Part shown: piece by piece, positions 8,257 through 16,810 of the stretch | Position numbering within the stretch: position 1 is the stretch's first letter | Layout: each line of letters opens with the position of its first letter | NCBI GenBank assembly: GCA_937944105.1 | Contig: CALDZP010000007.1 | Coordinates: forward strand, 133,423-173,000 | Direction: 5' to 3' | Source: an uncultured Ignavibacteria bacterium | GTDB lineage: Bacteria; Bacteroidota; Ignavibacteria; Ch128b | Length of the DNA stretch: 39,578 nt | Notes under the pieces: generated by a model | The model's input: the letters and a program-made list of their open reading frames with translations, nothing else | What the model was told of the DNA's origin: nothing | Database searches by the model: none | Program-made: the position numbers and the translations under genes

Positions 8257-9253
8257 TTATATTCTTAATTGGTGTTGGATCGACTTTTCTTGTAACAGCA
8301 AGAAAGAAACTTACCCAATCAACAAAATATAGAAGATCAAAAATTCGCAAATAGAATTTTGGTTGATTGCTCTGAAGTCTTAAAATTTCAACTTTTACTT
8401 CACTTAATATTTCTTTTGTTATATCGAAACGTAATTTGTTCCTTGGATGATCATCCTGATCAATAATTTGTATTAAAACCGCAGGGAAAAATTTTTCATC
8501 GTATTTTTCCCAGGCAATTATTTCGTTATGATTAAGTTCTGGAATAATACCCGAGTAAGATAAGACTTTCGAGTTTTCTGCAAGTTGTGATCTAAAACGT
8601 ACATTTATAGATTGCAATAACTCTGTGGAATGAATAACCGGAAACTTACCAATTAATTTTAGAGCGAATTCATAAGGATCACTTTTTTCCGATGAATATT
8701 CTTTAGATTTTTCTAAAAGTAATGAAATAACATTTTCATAAAATCCATTTTCAAAAAAAACAAAACCGCTTTCTTCTAAAAATTTGATTAGTGTTGTTAA
8801 CATCAATCCAATTGCGCATCTAGGATGATACCCTGAAGTTACTTCAAAATGAAGTAAATTATTCTCATTAGCTATTTCTTTTAATTTTCCACCTGAACTG
8901 ATTGTGATTACTTCGCATTTTCTATTTAGAGCATCGTTTAGACTTGATAATGTTTCTTCAGTATTTCCAGAATAGCTACAAGCTATAACAAGTGTTTTAT
9001 CATTTGCAAAGTTTGGTAAATTATAATTTCTATTAACAAAAAATGGCATTGATAGTTGGTTTTGAAATAAAGTATAAACAATATCACCAGATATTGCCGA
9101 ACCTCCAAGTCCAGTAACAATTATTTTTTCTATCTTAGAAAATCTTGTTCTATCAATTTCCATTCTTTTACTGGCAACTTCACTAACTTGTTTATGATAA
9201 TTGAGTAATACATTAAACATATCACCCGAATCATACTGTTTATAGGGATTCAT
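8222..9253 (-). CDS. Bifunctional phosphoglucose/phosphomannose isomerase (SIS domains)
   Basis: The 343-residue product has two SIS sugar-isomerase domains. The first carries GLGGSAISGD (48-57) and the phosphate-binding loop SYSGNTEET (93-101). The C-terminal half has ELNHNEIIAWE with the conserved catalytic His/Glu region. The length and layout match the archaeal/bacterial bifunctional PGI/PMI family, which interconverts fructose-6-phosphate with glucose-6-phosphate or mannose-6-phosphate in the cytosol. An upstream in-frame ATG at 9286 would add 11 residues, but a perfect AAGGAG sits 6-7 nt before the ATG at 9253, which decides the start. The gene overlaps the end of enzyme I by 14 bp. With GlmM and phosphofructokinase it forms a sugar-phosphate set. 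Confidence 0.85.
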   Translation of the reverse strand: MNPYKQYDSGDMFNVLLNYHKQVSEVASKRMEIDRTRFSKIEKIIVTGLGGSAISGDIVYTLFQNQLSMPFFVNRNYNLPNFANDKTLVIACSYSGNTEETLSSLNDALNRKCEVITISSGGKLKEIANENNLLHFEVTSGYHPRCAIGLMLTTLIKFLEESGFVFFENGFYENVISLLLEKSKEYSSEKSDPYEFALKLIGKFPVIHSTELLQSINVRFRSQLAENSKVLSYSGIIPELNHNEIIAWEKYDEKFFPAVLIQIIDQDDHPRNKLRFDITKEILSEVKVEILRLQSNQPKFYLRIFDLLYFVDWVSFFLAVTRKVDPTPIKNINALKEALSKIN

Positions 9254-11012
9254 TATTTTCTCCTTTATATTTTTTATTAAAATCACTGATTATTTTTTCT
9301 ATTTCAGTATTACTTGTGCTCTGTAAACATTTAACTGCTAATTTTTTACAATCACTCAGTTTGTAGTTTAATATTAGTCTTTTTATTTCTGGCAAAAGGT
9401 ATTCATTTACACTTAAATTGTTGTAACCAAGTCCAATAAGTAACGGAACCGCATAAAGATTTGATGCAAGTTCACCACATATACTAACTTCAACTTTGGT
9501 TCTATATAATTCTTTAATGATTTGCCTTAATACTCTGATTAAGGCAGGATGAAATTCCTGATAGGATTTAAATACTTTTTCGTTACCACGATCAACCGCA
9601 AGTAAATACTGAGTTAAATCGTTTGTACCAACACTTACAAAATCAACATACCTTGAGATTTCTTTCAAACAAAAAACAATTGAAGGTACCTCAACCATAA
9701 TACCAAATTTAATGTGTTCATCGAATCTTATTTTAGCTTCTTTTAATTCCTCCTTACATTGATTAAAAATTTCTTTAGCTTTAATTACTTCATCAATAGA
9801 TGAGACCATTGGTAGCATTACTCTAATGTTTTTATAAACTGACGAAATCAAAATTGCTCGAAATTGTGTTTTAAGTACATCCGGTAAATCTAACAATAAT
9901 CTGATCCCTCTCCATCCAAGAAATGGATTAGCTTCCTTATAAGCTTCATCAAACTTTATTTTATCACCACCTATATCAAAAGTTCTTATTGTCACAACAT
10001 TTGGATAAAATTTAGATGCAAGATCAAGGTAAGCTTCAATTTGTTCTGTTTCAGTTGGGAATGTTCCTTTCTCAAAAAATAGATTTTCCGTTCTAAAAAG
10101 ACCAACACCTTCAGCACCTGAGGCAATAGCAAAAGGAATTTCATCAAGAAAGTCAATATTCGCTAAAAGTTTTATGTGATGATTGTCTTTAGTTTTGCAT
10201 ACAACATTTCGTAACTCCTGGTATTTCTTTTTTCTAAGGTCGTAAGATTCAATCTGTTTATTGTAATAATTAAGAATCTCCTCATTTGGATTTTTGATAA
10301 TAAGACCAGAAAAACCGTCAATAATTATAATTTCATCATTTTTAATCTGATTAACTAATCCTTTTATTCCAACAACTGCTGGAACATTTAAAGCCCTTGC
10401 AAGAATCGCTGTATGAGAAGTTAAACCTCCAACTTCAGAAACATAAGCAAGAACATCATTCCGAGTAAAAAGGACTGTGTCAGCAGGAGTAAGATTTTTA
10501 GCAACAATTATAACAGAACGAGTTAGTTTCGATTCCCACCTTTTCCGTCGTAAATTTCTTACGATTCTTAATTTAATATCCTCGATATCATTTGATCTTT
10601 CAATCATTGCTGGATCATTTGTCAATCTCATTTGATCAATATGTTTCTTAAAAGCTATTTCAACTGAATATTCAGCACTATGTCTGTTTTCAATGATATT
10701 TTTCTTAATCGATTCAATTAACAACGGATCTTCAAGAATCATCAAATAAGCTTTAAAAATTCCAGCAAATTTTTCATTGAGTTTTTCTTTTGCAAATTCT
10801 ATTACTTTCGTTAATTCTTTTTTAGATCGTTCAATTGCAAAGTTTAAAGCTTCAATTTCAAACTCTGTAGATAATGAAACCGAAGGGTATACTTCAATTT
10901 GCTCTTTCTGGTATATAAAAGCAGGACCAATAGCATAACCTGGTGCTGCAGGAATACCTTCGTAAATAATTGTTTCGGGTCCTTTTAATTTGTTAATAAT
11001 ATCAAAGCTCAT
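9240..11012 (-). CDS. ptsI: PTS enzyme I (phosphoenolpyruvate-protein phosphotransferase)
   Basis: At 590 residues this is a full-length enzyme I, which takes phosphate from PEP and passes it to HPr in the cytosol. The swivelling domain has the phosphorylated histidine at H200 in GGLTSHTAILARAL. The PEP-binding barrel shows GLFRTENLFF, NPFLGWRGIR, SVGTNDLTQYLLAVDR and the C-terminal ICGELAS with the catalytic cysteine. The N-terminal HPr-binding helical domain is intact, and there is no GAF domain of the nitrogen-PTS kind. The start codon lies inside the end of the HPr gene (11-bp overlap) with GAGGG upstream. No EIIA, EIIB or EIIC gene is present here, so the downstream phosphate acceptor is unknown. 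Confidence 0.93.
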   Translation of the reverse strand: MSFDIINKLKGPETIIYEGIPAAPGYAIGPAFIYQKEQIEVYPSVSLSTEFEIEALNFAIERSKKELTKVIEFAKEKLNEKFAGIFKAYLMILEDPLLIESIKKNIIENRHSAEYSVEIAFKKHIDQMRLTNDPAMIERSNDIEDIKLRIVRNLRRKRWESKLTRSVIIVAKNLTPADTVLFTRNDVLAYVSEVGGLTSHTAILARALNVPAVVGIKGLVNQIKNDEIIIIDGFSGLIIKNPNEEILNYYNKQIESYDLRKKKYQELRNVVCKTKDNHHIKLLANIDFLDEIPFAIASGAEGVGLFRTENLFFEKGTFPTETEQIEAYLDLASKFYPNVVTIRTFDIGGDKIKFDEAYKEANPFLGWRGIRLLLDLPDVLKTQFRAILISSVYKNIRVMLPMVSSIDEVIKAKEIFNQCKEELKEAKIRFDEHIKFGIMVEVPSIVFCLKEISRYVDFVSVGTNDLTQYLLAVDRGNEKVFKSYQEFHPALIRVLRQIIKELYRTKVEVSICGELASNLYAVPLLIGLGYNNLSVNEYLLPEIKRLILNYKLSDCKKLAVKCLQSTSNTEIEKIISDFNKKYKGENNESL

Positions 11013-11268
11013 CGAACCCTCTATTAAAATATTCTACTATTTCTTTCGCAGCTTCTTCTTCATCTATACCTTCGAACTTAAGTTTTAATTTGCTCCCTTG
11101 GGGCGCAAGTAATGTCATAACGCTTATGATGCTTTTACCATTCACTACTAAATCATCATGAATAATAAAAAAGTCACTTTTGTATTTTGAAGCAAGTTGA
11201 ACCAGTATAGCAGCAGGTCTGGTATGTAATCCTGCTCTATTTAAAATTGTTACTTCTTTCTCGATCAT
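11002..11268 (-). CDS. ptsH: PTS phosphocarrier protein HPr
   Basis: The 88-residue product has the normal HPr length and fold pattern. The active-site histidine is H15 in RAGLHTRPA, phosphorylated by enzyme I. The regulatory serine is S46 in NGKSIISVMTLLA, the site that HPr kinase/phosphorylase modifies in other bacteria. It overlaps ptsI by 11 bp and starts 2 bp after the prenyl-synthase gene ends, so the three are surely co-transcribed. Presence of both H15 and the S46 region suggests it can act in phosphotransfer and in regulation; no hprK is visible in this window. Confidence 0.93.
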   Translation of the reverse strand: MIEKEVTILNRAGLHTRPAAILVQLASKYKSDFFIIHDDLVVNGKSIISVMTLLAPQGSKLKLKFEGIDEEEAAKEIVEYFNRGFDEL

Positions 11269-11270
11269 AT

Positions 11271-12260
11271 TTAATTTTTACGAGTAATTATAAGTCTTAA
11301 AAATTCTCTTAATTCTTCAACAAAAATCTTTTTATCTAATTCATTTAGAATATCTAAAATTTTTTGATGAAATTTTTGAATTTCTTTTTGTGTAAAATCT
11401 ATAATCCCAAGTTTTTTATAAATATCAATGTATTTAATAATTTGATCGGGATTAATTCCTTTATTTTCAATAAGTTTGTTTAATTTTTTTAAGTCATTTT
11501 CTCGAGCTTTTTTAAGAGCGTTTACTAATAAGAAAGTTTTCTTACCTTCAACTAAATCACTGCCTAATTTTTTACCAAAAAGTCTTTCATTGCCTACAAC
11601 ATCAAGTAAATCATCTTGAATTTGAAATGCAATGCCAATTAATTCACCAAATTCACCGAGTTTATCAATTATATATTTATCGTTTGTCTGAGTTAATGCT
11701 CCTATACGGCATGTTGCTTTAATCAATGCTCCTGTTTTTTTTGAAATCATTTCATAATAATCATTCACAGAAACTCTTTTTTTATTTTCATATTCTTTAT
11801 CAAGTGCTTGTCCTTCACAAACTACTGTAAGGGCTCTTGTAAATTCAGAGAATATTTCTTCTAAATTTTGCGTTAATCCTTTATTCAAAAATTCATATGC
11901 CAGTGCAAGCAGTGAATCCCCAGCAAGAATTGCAGTACTTATATCATATTTTAAATGTAAAGTTTTTTTGTTATGTCTTTTTACAGAATTATCCATTATA
12001 TCATCATGAATTAAAGTAAAGTTATGTAGCAATTCGATTGCAATAGCTTGATTGATAGGTTCTGAATATTTATCATTATTTATTGATCTTGCGCATAATA
12101 AAAGTAAAATCGCTCTAAGTCTTTTACCGCCAGAATTAAAAAAATAAATTAGTGGATTATACAAAGATTTAGGTCTTCGATTTTTTAATTCTCTAATTAT
12201 AAGTTCATTTATTTTGATTTTATAATTTGATAGTAGATTATTGAATTCTTGATTAGCCAT
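11271..12260 (-). CDS. Polyprenyl (farnesyl/geranylgeranyl-type) diphosphate synthase
   Basis: The 329-residue product is a trans-isoprenyl diphosphate synthase. It condenses isopentenyl diphosphate with an allylic primer in the cytosol, feeding quinone, carotenoid or undecaprenyl precursors. The first aspartate motif is DDIMD (86-90) after GGKRLR (44-49), and the second is QDDLLD (215-220). The first motif has no two-residue insertion, unlike bacterial IspA. A phenylalanine (F81) stands five residues before it, a position that limits chain length, so a short-chain product (C15-C20) is more likely than octaprenyl; this is inference. It lies between the epimerase gene (20-bp gap) and HPr. Confidence 0.87.
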   Translation of the reverse strand: MANQEFNNLLSNYKIKINELIIRELKNRRPKSLYNPLIYFFNSGGKRLRAILLLLCARSINNDKYSEPINQAIAIELLHNFTLIHDDIMDNSVKRHNKKTLHLKYDISTAILAGDSLLALAYEFLNKGLTQNLEEIFSEFTRALTVVCEGQALDKEYENKKRVSVNDYYEMISKKTGALIKATCRIGALTQTNDKYIIDKLGEFGELIGIAFQIQDDLLDVVGNERLFGKKLGSDLVEGKKTFLLVNALKKARENDLKKLNKLIENKGINPDQIIKYIDIYKKLGIIDFTQKEIQKFHQKILDILNELDKKIFVEELREFLRLIITRKN

Positions 12261-12280
12261 TTTGAAATGTAACTTTTTTA

Positions 12281-13408
12281 TTACTTTATTTTTCTGACAC
12301 CGATACCGGGTAGATTGGACAATACAACCTTACCATCAATAATTTTTGTGCCTTCAAAAAGATCATTACTAATTAATTCAGCACCATCCAGATCTGCCCA
12401 GTCGACTAAAGGAGAAAGTTGTGCAGCAGCTGATATAGCACACGATGTTTCAGTCATACATCCAAGCATAACTTTCATATCCAGTGATCTTGCAAGTAAA
12501 ATCATTTTATAAGCTTCTCTCATCCCAGTGCTTTTCATTAATTTGATATTAATTCCGTCGTAAGCCCCATAAGCTTTTCTAATATCCGGTAATCTTTGAA
12601 CACTCTCATCACCTATAATTGGTAAAGGACTTCTTTCTCTTAACCATGCATGTTCATCGTACCATTCTTTTGGCATTGGTTGCTCTACGAATTCAACTCC
12701 TTTAGTTGCAAGCCATTCAATCATTTTTAAAGCTTCTTCTTTATTTTTCCAACCTTGATTAACATCACACCTAATTGGTTTATCTGTGACCGAACGTATT
12801 GTTTCTATCATTTCTTTATCATTTTCAAGTCCAAGCTTAACTTTTAATATTTTATACTGTTCTGCTTCTTTTACTTTCTGCCTAACAACCTCGGGTTTAT
12901 CAATTCCAATTGTAAAAGAAGTATAAGGAGTTTTATCAGGATTCAATCCCCATATTTTATACCATGGTTGATTAATCAATTTACCAACTAAATCATGAAG
13001 AGCAATATCAACCGAAGCTTTTGCTGCCGGATTACCTGGTGCAATTGAGTCAACATAAGATAATATCTCTTCTAAATTAAATGGGTCTTCAAATTGTTGT
13101 AAATCGACTTTGGATAAGAAATCATTTGCAGTTTGATGAGATTCACCAAGATAAGGAGGCATCGAGGCTTCACCATAACCAGTAATACCATCATATTCAA
13201 TCTCAACCATCATAACGGGAGTTGTTTTTCTTGAAGCAGTAGCAACTGTAAAAACATGTTTTAATTCAAGTGTATAAGGATAAAATTTCAAATTCATTTT
13301 TTTACCTGAGCTTGTTAATTTTTTAGAAAAAATCTCCGGTACTCCACTAATAAAAGTGGGACCAATTGCTGCAAGTGTTCCTAACTTTAGAAACTCTCTT
13401 CTTTTCAT
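12281..13408 (-). CDS. Dipeptide (L-Ala-D/L-Glu) epimerase with Tat-type signal
   Basis: The 375-residue product belongs to the enolase superfamily, dipeptide-epimerase group. The N-terminal Tat motif is KRREFLKLG, followed by a hydrophobic run, so the folded enzyme is likely exported. The barrel shows the catalytic KVK (K189/K191), metal ligands D215 (CDVNQ), E242 (VEQP) and D267 (GDES), the second base K289 (NIKLMK) and the terminal DLDG (339-342). It should epimerise L-Ala-D-Glu from murein peptides. Its ATG overlaps the TGA of the NlpC/P60 gene by 4 bp. In Bacillus the homologous pair YkfB/YkfC performs murein-peptide breakdown in the cytosol, so a periplasmic version is unusual. Confidence 0.85.
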   Translation of the reverse strand: MKRREFLKLGTLAAIGPTFISGVPEIFSKKLTSSGKKMNLKFYPYTLELKHVFTVATASRKTTPVMMVEIEYDGITGYGEASMPPYLGESHQTANDFLSKVDLQQFEDPFNLEEILSYVDSIAPGNPAAKASVDIALHDLVGKLINQPWYKIWGLNPDKTPYTSFTIGIDKPEVVRQKVKEAEQYKILKVKLGLENDKEMIETIRSVTDKPIRCDVNQGWKNKEEALKMIEWLATKGVEFVEQPMPKEWYDEHAWLRERSPLPIIGDESVQRLPDIRKAYGAYDGINIKLMKSTGMREAYKMILLARSLDMKVMLGCMTETSCAISAAAQLSPLVDWADLDGAELISNDLFEGTKIIDGKVVLSNLPGIGVRKIK

Positions 13409-14592
13409 TTGTAAAAATCTTCCTGATAAAATTTATTGTTTAATATTTTTAATGAATCTAACAATTTTCTGTTGTCAAGAATTCTTTTAATTCTAACAAT
13501 TGTATTTAATCTATATTCATTATAATTAGGATCTTCTTTATCAAAACTATCCAACCTAACTCGTCCAGAACTATGAAGAAATTTTTTATTGCCAAGATAA
13601 ATACCAACGTGTGTAATTCTTTCCGGTCTTACTTCATTACCTTTTCGACCAAAAAATATTAAATCACCAGCTTTCAACTGAGAAAATTCTGAATCAAGAA
13701 GAATTTCATCTCCAATTAATGCTTGCTGATTTGCATCCCTCGGAAGAATTAATCCATTCATAAAATGAATAACCTTCATAAATCCAGAGCAATCAACTCC
13801 CTTGATGGAGGTTCCACCCCATAGATATGGAAAACCCAACATTTTCCTTCCAAACAATGTAATCGATTCAGCTTCAAAACTTAAAGAATTAATCCATTTA
13901 AGATAATCCATAGCTTCCTCGGATTTAACAAATCCCGCTCTTCCATCTGGTAATCTTACTTCAAAAAATTTTTCTGTCGTTCTTAAAAGTTCGAATATAT
14001 TCCCGGCAATTGCATCACTTAAGACTTCAGTAAAATTACTATCAGAGTAAACAAATCCAAAGAAATTTGTATAAATTATTTTATTTGACCTGACCCAATT
14101 AATCATTTCGTCAGAAAATTTCAGAGAAATACCATCGTCATCAACCCATCCAAGGTATTCATCAGGTGTTTGAATTAAATACCATCCATCTTGTTCTTTA
14201 TATACTTTTACAGGAGTACCTAAAATAGCCTGAGTTGAAAGCTCAGCTGCGTGATCAGGATTGGAACGAATATTACATACGCTTAAATTAACTAATCCAT
14301 AAATTTTATTACCAAGTTTATTTGAAGGGAGAATTTCTATTTTATCGATTATTTTTGTTTTAAAATGTTTTTTTAAGCTATTTAAGAGTTCATTCTTAAA
14401 GGAAGCATCGGAGACTTCACCACTTAAAATTAATTCATCTTTTTCTTGTTCAAATTTGACATTAAATATCGCTGTTCTTTTATCAGGAGCTAAAATTTTT
14501 TTTGTATCATCAATAATTTGTTGAACATTCTGACCCATGGCCGAAATTCCTATGATAAAAATTGATATAAATATGTAAAGTAATGTTTTCAT
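13405..14592 (-). CDS. Exported NlpC/P60 murein-peptide endopeptidase with SH3 domains (YkfC-like)
   Basis: From the ATG at 14592 the product has 395 residues; a TTG at 14628 would add 12 but spoils the signal peptide (about 1-20, ending SAMGQ). After a BON-like segment (about 25-90) come two bacterial SH3 domains, the first with VNLSVCNIRSNP and GWVDDDG (about 100-155), the second about 170-225. The NlpC/P60 peptidase domain follows, with catalytic C268 (VDCSGF), H328 (ITHVGIYLG) and H340 (FLHSSG). This is the YkfC layout, gamma-D-glutamyl-L-diamino acid endopeptidases that cut murein tripeptides. It is the first gene of the eleven-gene run and is coupled to the epimerase by an ATGA overlap. 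Confidence 0.83.
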   Translation of the reverse strand: MKTLLYIFISIFIIGISAMGQNVQQIIDDTKKILAPDKRTAIFNVKFEQEKDELILSGEVSDASFKNELLNSLKKHFKTKIIDKIEILPSNKLGNKIYGLVNLSVCNIRSNPDHAAELSTQAILGTPVKVYKEQDGWYLIQTPDEYLGWVDDDGISLKFSDEMINWVRSNKIIYTNFFGFVYSDSNFTEVLSDAIAGNIFELLRTTEKFFEVRLPDGRAGFVKSEEAMDYLKWINSLSFEAESITLFGRKMLGFPYLWGGTSIKGVDCSGFMKVIHFMNGLILPRDANQQALIGDEILLDSEFSQLKAGDLIFFGRKGNEVRPERITHVGIYLGNKKFLHSSGRVRLDSFDKEDPNYNEYRLNTIVRIKRILDNRKLLDSLKILNNKFYQEDFYK

Positions 14593-14621
14593 ATAAAACA
14601 AAATAACTAAATAGCTTTTTA

Positions 14622-14649
14622 ATTTCAATTAATGAAAATCAATTGAAAT
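14622..14649. promoter_or_regulatory. Perfect 9-bp inverted repeat upstream of the NlpC/P60 operon
   Basis: ATTTCAATT at 14622-14630 is matched by its exact reverse complement AATTGAAAT at 14641-14649, with a 10-bp centre. The near edge is 30 bp upstream of the operon's first ATG. The spacing of about two helical turns between half-sites fits a dimeric repressor or activator site. It could also be chance in AT-rich DNA; no second copy was noticed. Confidence 0.3.
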
Positions 14650-15068
14650 CCTCATCAATAAATTGACTTTTATTTTCTCTTGAATTTAATTACAAAATAT
14701 GTATTTCTTATTTTTAGTTCGATTGAAATTTTAAAGAAAGATTTACATCAATCACCAAAGATTGATAATAGAATACTCATTAAAATCATCTTTATTATCA
14801 AAATTACAGCATTCTATTTTTGTAAAGTACTTTTTATTAAACTCAATAAATTTAGAATCCAAAATTTTAATCATCAAATACTAAAATTAAATTTAGTCTT
14901 TTAGTTATTCAGATTGAATTTATCAAAAAATTTGGCACCTAAATTTTTTTTAACAAATAGAATCCAAAACCAAAAGGATAGTAAAAAATTAAGAATTTTT
15001 ATTTAAAATATTATAAATTAGTTGAAAGTATATGTTGATAAAAAAATTTAATTAAATGGAGAGAATAT
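14650..15068. other. AT-rich divergent intergenic region
   Basis: About 420 bp separate the NlpC/P60 operon from the divergent NSS transporter gene. A 74-codon frame at 14680-14904 begins with TTG, has low-complexity Lys/Ile/Phe-rich translation and no ribosome site, so I do not call it. AAAAATT-AAG-AATTTTT at 14984-15000 is a trivial A/T hairpin. A GGAGAG lies a few bases before the transporter's ATG. No RNA gene is seen. Confidence 0.4.
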
Positions 15069-16643
15069 ATGTCACAATCGAAAAAATCAAGAGAGCAGTG
15101 GGGAAGTAGAATTGGTCTAATTCTGGCAGTTGCAGGAAATGCAATTGGACTCGGAAACTTTCTACGATTTCCTGTTCAAGCTGCACAGAATGGAGGTGGA
15201 GCTTTCATGATTCCCTATTTTATTGCTTTCCTTCTTTTGGGAATTCCGCTAATGTGGATTGAATGGGGAATTGGAAGATATGGAGGTAAATTCAGACACG
15301 GCAGTGCACCAGGTATGTTTGATGTTTTATGGAATCACCCACTTGCTAAGTATTTAGGCGCAACTGGTTTATTCATTTCGTTGACTATAATGATTTATTA
15401 CACATATATCGAATCCTGGACTCTTGGTTACAGCATCTTTTCAATTACTAAATTATACTTTGTTGACAATCCAACTTTTGAAAACATGAAAGGTTTCCTT
15501 CATTCTTATCAAGGCATTGTAGAAGGACATTCATTTGACTCATTATGGACAGCGTATATTATAATGTTAATAACATTTACAATTAATTTTTTTGTTCTTT
15601 ATAAAGGGATTTCTGCAGGTATAGAAAAACTCGCAAAAATTGCAATGCCTTTGTTATTTATTTTTGCAGTCATACTTGTAATAAGAGTTTTTACGCTTGG
15701 AACACCTGACCCTTCAAAACCTGAATTTTCTGTTTGGAATGGATTCGCATTTATCTGGAATCCTGATTTTTCTAAACTTGATGATCCAAAAATTTGGCTG
15801 GCTGCTGCAGGCCAAATTTTCTTCACATTAAGTGTGGGAATGGGAACAATACACGCTTATGCAAGCTACTTGAAACCCAAAGACGACATTGCATTATCTG
15901 GATTGTCAACTGCTGCAACAAATGAATTTGCAGAGGTAGTCCTGGGTGGAAGCATTGCAATTCCTGTTGCGGTTGCATTTTTTGGTGTTACTGCAACTCA
16001 AGAAATAGCTCAAGGTGGAGCATTTAATTTAGGATTTGTTTCTATGCCAATTATCTTTCAAAAATTACCTTTGGGCGAAGTTTTTGGCTTTTTATGGTTT
16101 TTATTATTATTCTTTGCTGGTATAACTTCGTCTGTTGCTATGGGGCAACCTATAATAGCATTTTTAGAAGATGAATTTGGATTTTCCAGAAAAAAAGCAA
16201 CAACAGTTCTGGCTGTATTTACTTTAATATGTGTCCAATTTGTTGTATTCCTATTAAAATTTGGATTTTTAGATGAAATGGATTACTGGGCAGGGACTTT
16301 TGGTTTAGTAGTTTTTGCATTAATTGAAACAATTCTCTTTATGTGGGTTTTTGGTGCCGATAAGGCATTTGAGGAAATTAATTCTGGTGGTGATATCAAA
16401 ATCCCGGTATTCTTCAAATATATAATGAAATATGTTACTCCTTTAATACTTATGGTAATTATGATTTGGTGGCTGATTAATGATGCTATTCCAACTTTAT
16501 TACTTTACAATGTATCTGATGAAAAAGTACCTTATATCTGGGGGGCTCGGATATTGATGTTAATCATTCTATTTGTAATTCTTTTTATGATTCACATAGC
16601 ATGGAAAAATCGTGAATTAAATAAACATATGGAGGTAAAATGA
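15069..16643 (+). CDS. Sodium-dependent amino-acid transporter, NSS/SNF family
   Basis: The 524-residue protein is a neurotransmitter:sodium symporter of the LeuT/MhsT/MetP kind. TM1 carries the family signature GNAIGLGNFLRFP followed by NGGGAF, where the unwound helix binds Na+ and the amino-acid substrate. About 11-12 membrane segments follow, including GIPLMWIEWGIGR at TM2 and, later, FFTLSVGMGTIHAYASY, the TM6 region. It should import an amino acid driven by the Na+ gradient; the substrate cannot be read from sequence. GGAGAG precedes the ATG. Its TGA overlaps the ATG of a 41-residue membrane protein, the layout seen for MetP/MetS pairs. Confidence 0.92.
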   Translation: MSQSKKSREQWGSRIGLILAVAGNAIGLGNFLRFPVQAAQNGGGAFMIPYFIAFLLLGIPLMWIEWGIGRYGGKFRHGSAPGMFDVLWNHPLAKYLGATGLFISLTIMIYYTYIESWTLGYSIFSITKLYFVDNPTFENMKGFLHSYQGIVEGHSFDSLWTAYIIMLITFTINFFVLYKGISAGIEKLAKIAMPLLFIFAVILVIRVFTLGTPDPSKPEFSVWNGFAFIWNPDFSKLDDPKIWLAAAGQIFFTLSVGMGTIHAYASYLKPKDDIALSGLSTAATNEFAEVVLGGSIAIPVAVAFFGVTATQEIAQGGAFNLGFVSMPIIFQKLPLGEVFGFLWFLLLFFAGITSSVAMGQPIIAFLEDEFGFSRKKATTVLAVFTLICVQFVVFLLKFGFLDEMDYWAGTFGLVVFALIETILFMWVFGADKAFEEINSGGDIKIPVFFKYIMKYVTPLILMVIMIWWLINDAIPTLLLYNVSDEKVPYIWGARILMLIILFVILFMIHIAWKNRELNKHMEVK

Positions 16644-16765
16644 GTCTAACAATCGAAGGAATTATTTTCTGGATTTTTGGATGGGGCATGGTAATAGGCT
16701 TGGTTACTTACTGTTTTTATAAAATTCTGAAAAATCAAAAAGGTACAAATTTCAATCAAGATTAA
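16640..16765 (+). CDS. MetS-like NSS transporter small subunit (41 residues)
   Basis: A 41-codon ORF starts with ATG at 16640, overlapping the transporter's stop as ATGA, and has an excellent ribosome site (GGAGG at 16631-16635, 4-nt spacing). The product has a single transmembrane helix (IIFWIFGWGMVIGLVTYCFY, about residues 8-27) followed by a basic cytosolic tail (KILKNQK). Small single-pass proteins of this kind follow NSS genes in many bacteria; in Corynebacterium glutamicum MetS is needed for methionine uptake by MetP. Position, overlap, ribosome site and hydrophobicity support the call. It is followed directly by a terminator. Confidence 0.82.
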   Translation: MSLTIEGIIFWIFGWGMVIGLVTYCFYKILKNQKGTNFNQD

Positions 16766-16771
16766 TTTATA

Positions 16772-16810
16772 AAGCTAATCGGCATTGAAGCCGATTAGCT
16801 TATTTTTTTA
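16772..16810. terminator. Intrinsic terminator after the NSS transporter pair
   Basis: AAGCTAATCGGC (16772-16783) and GCCGATTAGCTT (16790-16801) form a perfect 12-bp stem around the loop ATTGAA, followed on the + strand by ATTTTTTT. It ends transcription of the transporter and its small subunit. It abuts the stop codon of the convergent phosphofructokinase gene. Read from the other strand the stem is followed by only a weak U-tract, so it may be partly bidirectional. Confidence 0.9.

Noticed and set aside
9254-9286. Longer start for the phosphoglucose/phosphomannose isomerase
   Set aside because: The extra residues are basic and unlike the family, and AAGGAG points to the ATG at 9253.
14680-14904. 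74-codon frame in the gap before the NSS transporter
   Set aside because: TTG start, no ribosome site and low-complexity Lys/Ile/Phe translation typical of AT-rich non-coding DNA.
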